Positions 13,349 to 20,052 of a DNA stretch of 22,262 bases are shown here, piece after piece. The translations under genes were made by a program, and so were the position numbers. Numbering within the stretch: the first letter of the stretch is position 1; every line of letters starts with the position of its first letter. Under the pieces are notes generated by a model. The model was not told where the DNA came from and searched no databases. It was given only the letters and a program-made list of their open reading frames with translations. Source of the DNA: DATCJU01 sp036562635 (GTDB lineage Bacteria > Actinomycetota > Actinomycetes > Mycobacteriales > Pseudonocardiaceae); assembly GCA_036562635.1 (NCBI GenBank), contig DATCJU010000072.1, forward strand, positions 1 through 22,262, given 5' to 3'.

Positions 13349-14194
13349 TCAGTTCTCCTTCCCGGTCCCGATCTCGATCGGCACACCGACCAGCGAGCCG
13401 TACTCGGTCCACGAACCGTCGTAGTTCTTCACGTCCTGGTAGCCCAGCAGCTCCCGCAGGACGAACCACGTGTGCGAGGAACGCTCACCGATCCGGCAGT
13501 AGGCGATGGTCGGCTTGGACTCGTCCAGGCCGGCCTGGCGGTAGATCTCCCGCAGCTCCTCGTCGGACTTGAAGGTGCCGTCCTCGTTGGCCGCCTTGCT
13601 CCACGGGACGTTGATGGCCGACGGGATGTGGCCGGGCCGCTGGGCCTGCTCCTGCGGCAGGTGGGCGGGGGCCAGCAGCTTGCCGGCGAACTCGTCGGGC
13701 GAGCGGACGTCGACCAGGTTCTTCTGCCCGATCGCGGCCACCACCTCGTCGCGGAACGCCCGGATCGACAGGTCCGGCTCGGAGGCGGTGTAGGTGGTCT
13801 CCTCGCGCTGGACGGGGTCGGTGGACAGCGGCCGGCCGTCCAGCTCCCACTTCTTGCGCCCACCGTCGAGCAGCCTGACGTCCCTGTGCCCGTAGAGCTT
13901 GAAGTACCAGTAGGCGTAGGCGGCGAACCAGTTGTTGTTGCCGCCGTAGAGCACCACGGTGTCGTCGTTGGCGATGCCCTTGGCGGACAGCAGCTTCTCG
14001 AACCCGGCCCGGTCGACGAAGTCACGCCGGACCGGGTCCTGCAGCTCGTTCTTCCAGTCCAGCTTGACCGCCCCGGGGATGTGTCCGCCGTCGTAGGCGG
14101 TCGTGTCCTCGTCGACCTCGACGAACACCACCTTCGGGTTGTCCAGGTTCTGCTCGGCCCAGTCGGCCGAGACCAGCACCTTCTCGCGACTCAT
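13349..14194 (-). CDS. sseA: Thiosulfate sulfurtransferase (rhodanese)
   Basis: 281-aa two-domain rhodanese, called CysA2/SseA in mycobacteria. It transfers a sulfane sulfur from thiosulfate to an acceptor thiol in the cytoplasm. The N-terminal inactive domain spans about 1-140, with 'AYDGGHIPGAVKLDWKNELQ'. The C-terminal catalytic domain spans about 145-275, with 'NLVDVRSPDEFAGKL', 'RPGHIPSAINVPW' and the persulfide-forming Cys233 in the loop 'AYCRIGERSSHTWF'. ATG 14194 has GGGAG upstream. It lies 68 bp after DUF4395 and is followed at 2 nt by sseC. The longer open frame upstream is out of phase with DUF4395 and rejected. The Cys leader peptide upstream makes cysteine control of this operon likely. 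Confidence 0.95.
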   Translation of the reverse strand: MSREKVLVSADWAEQNLDNPKVVFVEVDEDTTAYDGGHIPGAVKLDWKNELQDPVRRDFVDRAGFEKLLSAKGIANDDTVVLYGGNNNWFAAYAYWYFKLYGHRDVRLLDGGRKKWELDGRPLSTDPVQREETTYTASEPDLSIRAFRDEVVAAIGQKNLVDVRSPDEFAGKLLAPAHLPQEQAQRPGHIPSAINVPWSKAANEDGTFKSDEELREIYRQAGLDESKPTIAYCRIGERSSHTWFVLRELLGYQDVKNYDGSWTEYGSLVGVPIEIGTGKEN

Positions 14195-14262
14195 GGAACA
14201 CTCCCTTGCTCGGAACAGCGGAATGGGGATACCCCCGTGGCGGGGATCGGTCTTGGGATCGC

Positions 14263-14706
14263 TCAGTTCGCACGTCGCCCGGCGAGGGCGGGGGCGACGC
14301 GGCGGATCAGGAGGTACATCTCGCACCCGAGGCAGAACCCGAACGCGGCGTTGAGGAACGCCGCGATCAGCGCGCAGCCGGTGGCCACCATCCCGACGGT
14401 GGTCAGGCCGGAGGCGTAGCCGACGGTGCCGACGAGCGCGAAGACGAACCCGACACCCTGCGCGAAACGCAGCGGCGGGGTCTCCTCCAGCTCCTCGGGC
14501 GGCGCCAGACGCGGCTGGATCGCCTTCCGGTAGATCAGCCCGTAGGGGTTGAGGCGGAGGCTGACGAAGGCGCACAGGGCGAAGATCAGGGTCTGCGCGG
14601 CCAGGATGCGCCAGTTCTCGGTGACGAGCACCAACGCGAGGACGACGGTGGTCATCCACGCGGAGAAACGAGGGCCTCGGGGATCGACGGGGGGATCGGC
14701 GGGCAC
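14263..14706 (-). CDS. DUF4395 integral membrane protein
   Basis: 147-aa membrane protein of the DUF4395 family, often found beside rhodaneses and thioredoxins. Hydrophobic segments lie at about 15-50 and about 83-135. The conserved CLGC pair (Cys125, Cys128) sits in 'GFCLGCEMYLL' near the end of the last membrane segment. The redox pair suggests involvement in thiol or sulfur chemistry at the membrane, but no activity is established. The GTG at 14706 is preceded by AGGAGG at 14711-14716, spacing 4-5 nt. That ribosome site is adjacent to the arm of a hairpin at 14716-14745. It is the first full-size gene after the Cys leader peptide and begins the DUF4395-sseA-sseC unit. Confidence 0.9.
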   Translation of the reverse strand: MPADPPVDPRGPRFSAWMTTVVLALVLVTENWRILAAQTLIFALCAFVSLRLNPYGLIYRKAIQPRLAPPEELEETPPLRFAQGVGFVFALVGTVGYASGLTTVGMVATGCALIAAFLNAAFGFCLGCEMYLLIRRVAPALAGRRAN

Positions 14707-14715
14707 AGTGACCTC

Positions 14716-14745
14716 CTGACGGTGTGGTCGAGGAAAATCCGTCAG
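14716..14745 (-). promoter_or_regulatory. Hairpin abutting the DUF4395 ribosome site (attenuator candidate)
   Basis: CTGACGG (14716-14722) pairs with CCGTCAG (14739-14745) across a 16-nt loop. Its end touches the AGGAGG of the DUF4395 gene, so folding could limit ribosome access. It lies about 60 nt after the stop of the Cys leader peptide. A second small hairpin, CGCCC/GGGCG at 14765-14777, lies between them. Confidence 0.5.
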
Positions 14746-14803
14746 GGGCGGTTATCGGTGATCACGCCCGGTGGGCGCAACGGATCACACGAACTCCGCC
14801 CGG

Positions 14804-14881
14804 TCAGCCCAACCGACACTGGCTGCTGAACACGCGGCACAGGTCCACCGCACGGCGTCGGGTCAGCAGCAGCTCCTCCAC
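14804..14881 (-). CDS. Cysteine-type leader peptide of the DUF4395-sseA-sseC operon
   Basis: 25-codon ORF from GTG to TGA. The peptide carries 'LLLTRRRAVDLCRV' and then '..SSQCRLG', with Cys15 and Cys22. The (T)RR.(A)VDLCR(V)...C pattern is the one seen in actinobacterial 'putative leader peptides' before sulfur-metabolism genes. Related leaderless cysteine-rich short ORFs act as cysteine-responsive attenuators in mycobacteria. TAACCT (14889-14894) lies 7 nt before the GTG with no Shine-Dalgarno, so it is probably leaderless. Stalling at Cys codons 15 and 22 under cysteine shortage would change folding of the roughly 100-nt spacer, which holds the hairpins at 14765-14777 and 14716-14745. The sensing role is inferred from family resemblance and position. 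Confidence 0.85.
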   Translation of the reverse strand: MEELLLTRRRAVDLCRVFSSQCRLG

Positions 14882-14888
14882 GCCCGGC

Positions 14889-14894
14889 AGGTTA
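14889..14894 (-). promoter_or_regulatory. -10 box of the leader-DUF4395-sseA-sseC transcript
   Basis: TAACCT on the minus strand, 7 nt before the leader-peptide GTG at 14881. Just upstream lies the interrupted inverted repeat GTGGG-N7-CCCAC (about 14921-14937), a possible operator. Confidence 0.55.
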
Positions 14895-14978
14895 CTAGGA
14901 TCTTCCGCCCCGTGGGAGTGGTACCCACATCCCCGGGCCAGCCTGTGGGAAAACCCAGGCGGAAGTCACTCTTACGGG

Positions 14979-15599
14979 TCAGTGCTCACCGGACGCGGCG
15001 GCCTCGGGGAGGAACGGGCGCAGCGCGTCCAGCAACGCGTCCCGCCGGGGCACCCCGCTCACCCGCAGCAGTTCGTGACCGTGGGCGTCCAGTGCCAACG
15101 TGGTGGGGGTGCGGAACACCCGCAGCTGTTCGGCGACCTCCGGGCACCGGGTGAGGTCCAGCTCCACGTGTGCCAGCCCCGTCACCCGGCCCGCCAGGTC
15201 GGACAGCAGCACCCGCGCGTGTCGGCAGGGCGCGCAGAACGTGGTGGAGAGCTGCACCAGCACCACCGAGGGGCGCTCGGCGTCCTCGCGGTCCAGCGCC
15301 TCGTCCAGCAGCTCGCGCACCGCGCGCGGCAGGGCCGTCCCCACCGATCCCGGGTCCTCCGTGGTGTCGGTCTGCTGCGGGCCGCCCTGCCCGGGCCCGT
15401 CGGGCGTCCCGGGGCCGGTGGTGTCGCCGGGCCCGGCGGGCGCCTCGTGGGATCCGCCGGTGGGGGTCGAGGTCGCCGGGGCCGACGGCTCGGGCGGTGA
15501 CGCGTTCCGGCGTATCCGGCCGTCGCGGGCCCGGTGGACCAGACCGATCACGGTGCCCACCCCCAGGGCGGCGAGCAACGCCCAGACACCGGTGCTCAC
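14979..15599 (-). CDS. Membrane-anchored thioredoxin-like protein
   Basis: 206 aa. An N-terminal membrane segment (about 4-22) is followed by a Pro/Gly/Thr-rich linker of about 70 residues and then a thioredoxin-fold domain at about 105-200. The active-site motif is FCAPC (Cys122, Cys125), and the cis-Pro region is in 'VFRTPTTLALDAHG'. It is predicted to act on thiols at the membrane, outside or inside depending on topology. The GTG at 15599 overlaps the lmeA stop (GTGA), so the two are coupled. M. tuberculosis has a thioredoxin-like gene (thiX, Rv0816c, recalled) at the same place between lmeA and sseA. The long disordered linker suggests that the catalytic domain reaches away from the membrane. 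Confidence 0.9.
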   Translation of the reverse strand: MSTGVWALLAALGVGTVIGLVHRARDGRIRRNASPPEPSAPATSTPTGGSHEAPAGPGDTTGPGTPDGPGQGGPQQTDTTEDPGSVGTALPRAVRELLDEALDREDAERPSVVLVQLSTTFCAPCRHARVLLSDLAGRVTGLAHVELDLTRCPEVAEQLRVFRTPTTLALDAHGHELLRVSGVPRRDALLDALRPFLPEAAASGEH

Positions 15600-16387
15600 G
15601 CCCCACCCCCGCTGAGGGACACGTTCCGCGCCCGGCCCTGCACCACGAGCGCCCCGTGCTCCGCGCGCACCGCGGTCGGAGTCACCGCGAACGGCAGCGT
15701 CCCGGGGTCGAGCCGGGTGGTGAAGGTCTGCAGCACCGACCGCTGCAGGGACTCGGGCAGCGGCACGGCGCCGTCACCGGGGTTGATCTCCAGCTTGCGC
15801 GGGGTCACCTGGATCTCCGAGCCGGACAGGGCCAGGACTCCCACCACCGTGACCTCGGTCAGGGTGCCGCCCACGTCGGTGCTGCCGGTCAGGCGCACCC
15901 CGGCGACCGTCTCGTCGGCGGCCTGCAGCGTCTCGGGCCGGTCCTGCTGCTCGTCCTGCTCCTCCGGGTCCTCCAGGGCCTCCGGCGCCGGTTCGATCTG
16001 CAGGTCGGGGATGCCGATCAGTCGGCCGATGTCGCTGGCGTGGATCCTGACCTGTCCCTGCACCTCGTCGATGGTCACCTTGGCCACCGAGCCGTTCAGC
16101 AGGTCGGACAGCGGGGCACGGACGTGGTACAGCGTGGCGGCCACCTCAACGTCGCGCAGCTCGCCCACGGGCACCCCGCGCACCTGGACCTGGACGTCCC
16201 GGTAGTCCCCGGCGAGGGCCTGGGTGATGAACGGGAAGCCGTTGATGCGGACGGCCGGGTCGTCGGCGAGCCGTAGCTCCTCCCGCATCTTCTTCGAGAC
16301 CTGGTACTCGGCGGCGGCCGCCACACCGAAGTCGGCGGCGACCAGCAGCCCGGCCAGTACCAGCAGCGCGATGACGAGCTTCTTCAC
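15596..16387 (-). CDS. lmeA: LmeA family (DUF2993) phospholipid-binding protein
   Basis: 263 aa. The N-terminus is a signal-anchor segment ('KKLVIALLVLAGLLVAADFG', about 2-21), followed by 'AAEYQVSKKMREELRLADDP' and 'INGFPFITQALAGDYRDVQV', the usual opening of DUF2993. The rest is rich in beta-strands and ends '...VVQGRARNVSLSGGG'. An acidic insert of Glu, Asp and Gln at about 138-150 is probably a loop. In mycobacteria LmeA is a periplasmic phospholipid-binding protein that supports lipomannan elongation; the same role here is inferred. The GTG at 16387 has GGGGAC 7 nt upstream. It is coupled to the thioredoxin-like gene and divergent from glnR, the order seen around Rv0817c. Confidence 0.88.
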   Translation of the reverse strand: MKKLVIALLVLAGLLVAADFGVAAAAEYQVSKKMREELRLADDPAVRINGFPFITQALAGDYRDVQVQVRGVPVGELRDVEVAATLYHVRAPLSDLLNGSVAKVTIDEVQGQVRIHASDIGRLIGIPDLQIEPAPEALEDPEEQDEQQDRPETLQAADETVAGVRLTGSTDVGGTLTEVTVVGVLALSGSEIQVTPRKLEINPGDGAVPLPESLQRSVLQTFTTRLDPGTLPFAVTPTAVRAEHGALVVQGRARNVSLSGGGA

Positions 16388-16809
16388 CTGTGATGTCCCC
16401 ACTGTGTCGCGGCGTCGGATCGTCCGGTGTTCCGGCGGGTGCGTACGGCCGCCCCCGCGCAGCCAACCACGCCCCGGCACCGGTGTACCAGGCCCCGGGG
16501 ACACCGAGGGCGTCCACCACACCCTCGAGCCCGTCTACCGAGGGTGACACCGACCACGATCAGGGGGAAGAAAAGCCGGAGAGCCTGGTTTCCAGCAGGT
16601 AACCGTGGGTAGGGTCTTGGTATTCGACGCGGTGCGGAGCACTCCGGTGAACCGTGTCAGGCCGACACTCCGCTGTGGTCGCGCGGATCCACGGCGCGGA
16701 CGGCATCTGGCAGTGGCGCCAGTGTCCCGGGGGAGCCGGGGCACGGCCTGACACAGATGCCGGACCTGCCGACCACGGCCGGGACGACGGGGTGAGGAGG
16801 CGGCCTGTC
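16388..16809. other. lmeA-glnR divergent regulatory region
   Basis: 422 bp without a supported gene. It holds the perfect 8-bp inverted repeat CACCCTCG/CGAGGGTG at 16520-16527 and 16539-16546, and a weaker CCCCGG/CCGGGG pair at 16472-16500. The glnR side has TAGGGT near 16611 as a possible -10, which would leave a long leader. I found no convincing GlnR box (spaced GTNAC/GAAAC half-sites) by eye. Confidence 0.5.
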
Positions 16810-17592
16810 ATGAGCCTGGGCATCCTGATGTTGACCTCGGACGGCGACCCGGAGGCGGTCCTGCCCTCCCTGACCCTGTTGGGACACACCTTCCAGGCGG
16901 TGCCACCGGAGCCGACCGCCCTGTTGGACGCGGCACCGCACGACGTGGTGCTGGTCGACGCGCGGACCGACCTGGCGGGTGCCCGCCGGCTCTGTCGACT
17001 GCTGGTCGACGCTGGAACGGACGTGCCGCTGATCGTGGTGGTCACGGAGGGCGGACTGGTCGCGGTCACCGCGGAGTGGGGTGTCGACGAGATCCTGCTG
17101 CCCACCGCGGGCCCGGCCGAGGTGGATGCCCGACTGCGGCTGGTCCGGGCGCGTCGTGCGGCGGCGCACCGTGGCGGTGACGGGGTTCTCCAGCTCGGTG
17201 ACCTGGTGATCGACGAGGAGACCTACACCGCACGCCTGCGCGGGCGTCCGCTCGAACTGACCTACAAGGAGTTCGAGCTGCTCAAGTACCTGGCCCAGCA
17301 CGCGGGGCGGGTGTTCACCCGGGCGCAGCTGCTGCAGGAGGTCTGGGGCTACGACTTCTTCGGCGGTACCCGGACGGTGGATGTCCACGTACGACGGCTG
17401 CGGGCCAAGCTGGGACCGGAACACGAGGGACTGATCGGCACCGTGCGCAACGTCGGGTACAAGTTCGTCCACCCCATCCGGACCAGTGTCGCTCGTTCGG
17501 GTGATTCCGGGGCCCGTTCCGCGGACCGGCCGTCCGAGGTCACGCCGTCGGCGGACGGCCGTCTGGTGCCGTTCCGCCGAACCGGTCGCTGA
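16810..17592 (+). CDS. glnR: GlnR, OmpR-type global nitrogen regulator
   Basis: 260-aa orphan response regulator. The receiver domain (about 1-110) keeps Asp50 in 'VVLVDARTDL', with Thr9 and Arg52, residues described as stabilising the unphosphorylated GlnR dimer. It lacks the full acidic phosphorylation pocket, and 'VVVTEGGLVAVTAEWGVDE' is diagnostic of GlnR rather than PhoP or MtrA. The winged-helix DNA-binding domain (about 125-225) includes 'LTYKEFELLKYLAQHAGRVF' and 'GTRTVDVHVRRLRAKLG'. A 35-residue low-complexity tail follows. It controls ammonium assimilation and other nitrogen genes. ATG 16810 has GAGGAGG at 16794-16800. It lies 56 bp before mshD and is divergent from lmeA. Confidence 0.95.
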   Translation: MSLGILMLTSDGDPEAVLPSLTLLGHTFQAVPPEPTALLDAAPHDVVLVDARTDLAGARRLCRLLVDAGTDVPLIVVVTEGGLVAVTAEWGVDEILLPTAGPAEVDARLRLVRARRAAAHRGGDGVLQLGDLVIDEETYTARLRGRPLELTYKEFELLKYLAQHAGRVFTRAQLLQEVWGYDFFGGTRTVDVHVRRLRAKLGPEHEGLIGTVRNVGYKFVHPIRTSVARSGDSGARSADRPSEVTPSADGRLVPFRRTGR

Positions 17593-17635
17593 GAGGCCGC
17601 CCGGACAGACGCTGCTACCAGCCCCCGCCGCCCAC

Positions 17636-17641
17636 TATGGT
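17636..17641 (+). promoter_or_regulatory. Candidate -10 box for leaderless mshD
   Basis: TATGGT ends 7 nt before the GTG at 17649. The upstream ATG at 17637 overlaps this box and has no Shine-Dalgarno, which favours the shorter leaderless reading. Confidence 0.4.
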
Positions 17642-17648
17642 GCCGAAC

Positions 17649-18635
17649 GTGGTGCAGCTCGAGTGGCGAAACCGGGTGGACGAGGTCCTCGCGGCGCAGG
17701 CACGCGCTCTGCTGGAGGCCGCGCTGGCGGCCGACGGGGTCTGGCCGGTGTCCGATCATGTGCGGCTGCGCCTGCGGCACGGCGAGCCCACCGATCCCTC
17801 CGCCGCGGCGGAACCGGAGCCGACCTCCGACGGGGCACATCTGCTGGCCCTGGACGCCATGGGTCAGCTGGCCGGCTACGCGCACCTGGAGGAACCGGCG
17901 GACGGTCCCGCCGTGGCGGAACTGGTGGTGCACCCGCTGTTGCGGCGGCGTGGGATGGGGGCCGCCCTGGTCGAGAAGCTGATCGGCCGGGTGAGCGCCG
18001 ACCCGCGGGTGGCGCCCAGCGCGGACCGGCTGTTGGTGTGGGCGCACGGCGAGCATCCCGCCGCGCTGCGCCTGGCCCGCCGGTACGGGTTCCGCCGTGC
18101 CCGGGAGCTGTGGCGGATGCGCTGTGACCTCGACCGGCCGGGTGTCGGGGCGGACCCGCTCGCCGTCCCCAAGCTGCCGGACGGCGTCCGACTGCGCCCG
18201 TTCCGGGTCGGGCAGGACGAGGCGGCGTTCGTCGAGGTCAACAACCGGGCGTTCTCCTGGCACCCCGAGCAGGGCCGCTGGGACGTCCGTGAGGTGGAGC
18301 TGCGGGAGGCCGAGCCGTGGTTCGACCCGGAGGGTTTCCTGCTGGCGGTGGACGAGCAGGACCGCATCCTGGGGTTCCACTGGACGAAGGTGCACGAGGC
18401 CGAGGGCGACCAGGGCGGTGCCCCGATCGGTGAGGTGTACGTGCTGGGGGTCGATCCCGACGAGCACGGTCGTGGACTGGGACGTGCGCTCACCCAGGCC
18501 GGGCTGCGCTACCTGCACTCCCGTGGGTTGAACCGGGTCATGCTCTACGTCGAGGCCACCAACGCCGGTGCGATCGCGCTCTACGAGCGCATGGGTTTCC
18601 AGCGCTGGGACGTCGACGTCCAGTTCGCCTGGTGA
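17649..18635 (+). CDS. mshD: Mycothiol synthase
   Basis: 328 aa from GTG 17649; an ATG at 17637 would add four residues. It acetylates cysteinyl-glucosaminyl-inositol with acetyl-CoA in the last step of mycothiol synthesis in the cytoplasm. There are two tandem GNAT domains. The N-terminal one (about 1-150) has 'VAELVVHPLLRRRGMGAALV'. The C-terminal one (about 165-325) has the acetyl-CoA pyrophosphate loop in 'EVYVLGVDPDEHGRGLGRAL' and ends 'ALYERMGFQRWDVDVQFAW', typical of MshD. The shorter start was chosen because no Shine-Dalgarno precedes either codon, TATGGT fits a leaderless promoter for it, and homologues begin close to 'VQLEWR'. It follows glnR and precedes pst, a conserved actinobacterial order. 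Confidence 0.94.
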   Translation: MVQLEWRNRVDEVLAAQARALLEAALAADGVWPVSDHVRLRLRHGEPTDPSAAAEPEPTSDGAHLLALDAMGQLAGYAHLEEPADGPAVAELVVHPLLRRRGMGAALVEKLIGRVSADPRVAPSADRLLVWAHGEHPAALRLARRYGFRRARELWRMRCDLDRPGVGADPLAVPKLPDGVRLRPFRVGQDEAAFVEVNNRAFSWHPEQGRWDVREVELREAEPWFDPEGFLLAVDEQDRILGFHWTKVHEAEGDQGGAPIGEVYVLGVDPDEHGRGLGRALTQAGLRYLHSRGLNRVMLYVEATNAGAIALYERMGFQRWDVDVQFAW

Positions 18636-18641
18636 GCTGTT

Positions 18642-18663
18642 CGGGTGCCCTGCAGGGCACCCG
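18642..18663. terminator. 22-bp perfect palindrome after mshD
   Basis: The 22 bases 18642-18663 (CGGGTGCCCTG and its exact complement) begin 6 bp after the mshD stop and can form a hairpin on either strand. It is a likely terminator between mshD and the pst operon, without a T-tract. Confidence 0.65.
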
Positions 18664-18730
18664 CCCCCTCCCGGTGGTGCCGTTCGCGGTATCTGCTCAC
18701 GCTCGGCAAACACGGTGGGCTCGAAGTGGT

Positions 18731-18799
18731 GGTCACTTCACTCTTGCGGGGATGGAAATCGTCACATTCCGCGTCTTGTTCACCTGCCGTTCACTTCGA
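18731..18799 (+). promoter_or_regulatory. PHO-box region before pstS
   Basis: Two adjacent 11-bp direct repeat units, GTTCACCTGCC (18778-18788) and GTTCACTTCGA (18789-18799), match the actinobacterial PhoP-binding unit G(G/T)TCAYYY(R/G)(C/G)(G/A) in its core. Weaker units GGTCACTTCAC (18731-18741) and CGTCACATTCC (18760-18770) lie upstream. The canonical pair ends 27 bp before the -10 candidate at 18827, where an activator would contact RNA polymerase. Phosphate-starvation induction by PhoP is inferred. Confidence 0.75.
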
Positions 18800-18826
18800 T
18801 CCCGCTGGTCGTCAACCCACCCTGCC

Positions 18827-18832
18827 TAACGT
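18827..18832 (+). promoter_or_regulatory. -10 box of the pst operon
   Basis: TAACGT, with PHO-box repeats placed over the -35 region. Transcription would begin near 18839, giving a leader of about 54 nt before the pstS GTG at 18893. A GTG sits at the predicted start base (18839) in the pstS frame. Confidence 0.5.
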
Positions 18833-18892
18833 CCCGGCGTGAGCGGCGAATCAAGCCGCGATCCACACGGCTCTCCCTCGGGGAGGACATCG

Positions 18893-20008
18893 GTGATCAC
18901 CAAGCGGCATGGCGCTATGCTGGGACTGGTCGTCGCGGGCGCGCTCGTGCTTCCGGCATGCGGGACCGACGACAACAGTCTGCCCAGCGGCAACACCACA
19001 GGAAGTGCCGCGTCCGGCGTCGCCTGTGCGGGCAAGAAGCAGCTCACGGGTGAGGGCTCCTCGGCGCAGAACAACGCGATGCAGGAGTTCGTCGCCGCCT
19101 ACAACGCGGCCTGCCCCGACCACGACGTCGCCTACAACGCGTCCGGGTCCGGTGCCGGCATCAAGCAGTTCAACGCCAAGCAGGTGGACTTCGCCGGCTC
19201 CGACTCGCCGCTGAGCAAGGACAAGGGCGAGGTGGACGCCGCCGCCCAGCGGTGCGAGGGCAACCCCGCCTGGCACCTGCCGATGGTGTTCGGCCCGGTC
19301 GCCATCGCCTACAACCTGCCCGGTGTCGAGGGGCTGACCCTGGACGGCGGGACCATCGCCAAGATCTTCAACGGCTCGATCACGACGTGGAACGACCCGG
19401 CGATCGCTGCCCTGAACGGGGACAAGACCCTGCCGGACCGGAACATCGTCGTGATCTACCGCTCGGACGAGTCCGGTACCACCGACAACTTCCAGAAGTA
19501 CCTGGAGACCGCGTCCGCCGGCGCCTGGACCCAGGGCGGTGGCAAGCAGTTCAAGGGCGGCGTCGGTGAGGGCCGGGCCAAGTCGCAGGGCGTGGCCGAT
19601 GCGGTGAAGTCCACCGAGGGCGCGGTCACCTACGTCGAGGCGTCCTTCGCCAAGAACGCCGGCCTGGGCATGGCCCGGATCGACAACGGTTCCGGCCCGG
19701 TCGAGCTGACCGACGCCACCGCCGGCAAGGCGATCGCCGGGGCGAAGATCGCGGGTGAGGGCCACGACATGGTCCTCGACCTGGACTCCCTGTACGGCAC
19801 CCAGGAGCCGGGTGCCTACCCGCTGGTCCTGGTCACCTACGAGATCGTCTGCTCCAAGGGCTACGACGCCGAGACCGCGCAGGCGGTCAAGTCCTTCCTG
19901 ACCGTGGCCGCCACCAGCGGCCAGGAGAACCTGGCCAAGGTCGGCTACGTGCCGCTGCCGCAGGAGTTCCGCGCCAAGCTGCAGGACGCCATTCGGGCGA
20001 TCTCCTGA
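18893..20008 (+). CDS. pstS: PstS phosphate-binding lipoprotein
   Basis: 371-aa substrate-binding protein of the high-affinity phosphate ABC transporter. A basic n-region (TKRH) is followed by a hydrophobic segment ending in LPAC, with Cys23 as the lipid anchor, so it sits outside the membrane. Phosphate-site segments are recognisable in 'GEGSSAQNNAMQEF', 'NASGSGAGIKQF', 'DFAGSDSPLSKDKGE' and 'YRSDESGTTDNFQKYL'. The GTG at 18893 was chosen because GGGAGG (18881-18886) lies 6 nt upstream and the signal peptide starts properly there. An in-frame GTG at 18839 would add 18 polar residues before it. It is followed by pstC at 44 bp and led by PHO-box repeats. Confidence 0.95.
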   Translation: MITKRHGAMLGLVVAGALVLPACGTDDNSLPSGNTTGSAASGVACAGKKQLTGEGSSAQNNAMQEFVAAYNAACPDHDVAYNASGSGAGIKQFNAKQVDFAGSDSPLSKDKGEVDAAAQRCEGNPAWHLPMVFGPVAIAYNLPGVEGLTLDGGTIAKIFNGSITTWNDPAIAALNGDKTLPDRNIVVIYRSDESGTTDNFQKYLETASAGAWTQGGGKQFKGGVGEGRAKSQGVADAVKSTEGAVTYVEASFAKNAGLGMARIDNGSGPVELTDATAGKAIAGAKIAGEGHDMVLDLDSLYGTQEPGAYPLVLVTYEIVCSKGYDAETAQAVKSFLTVAATSGQENLAKVGYVPLPQEFRAKLQDAIRAIS

Positions 20009-20052
20009 GCAGGGCGCGGACCAGGCCGAACTGAGAGACTGAACGAGACGCC

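Noticed and set aside
13349..14659. Longer 436-codon version of sseA
   Set aside because: The extra N-terminus is an alternative frame over DUF4395; ATG 14194 has GGGAG and gives a normal 281-aa rhodanese.
16388..16809. GlnR autoregulatory box upstream of glnR
   Set aside because: GTAAC and GAAAA-like pieces exist near 16565-16605, but spacing and half-site quality do not match the known GTNAC/GAAAC arrangement.
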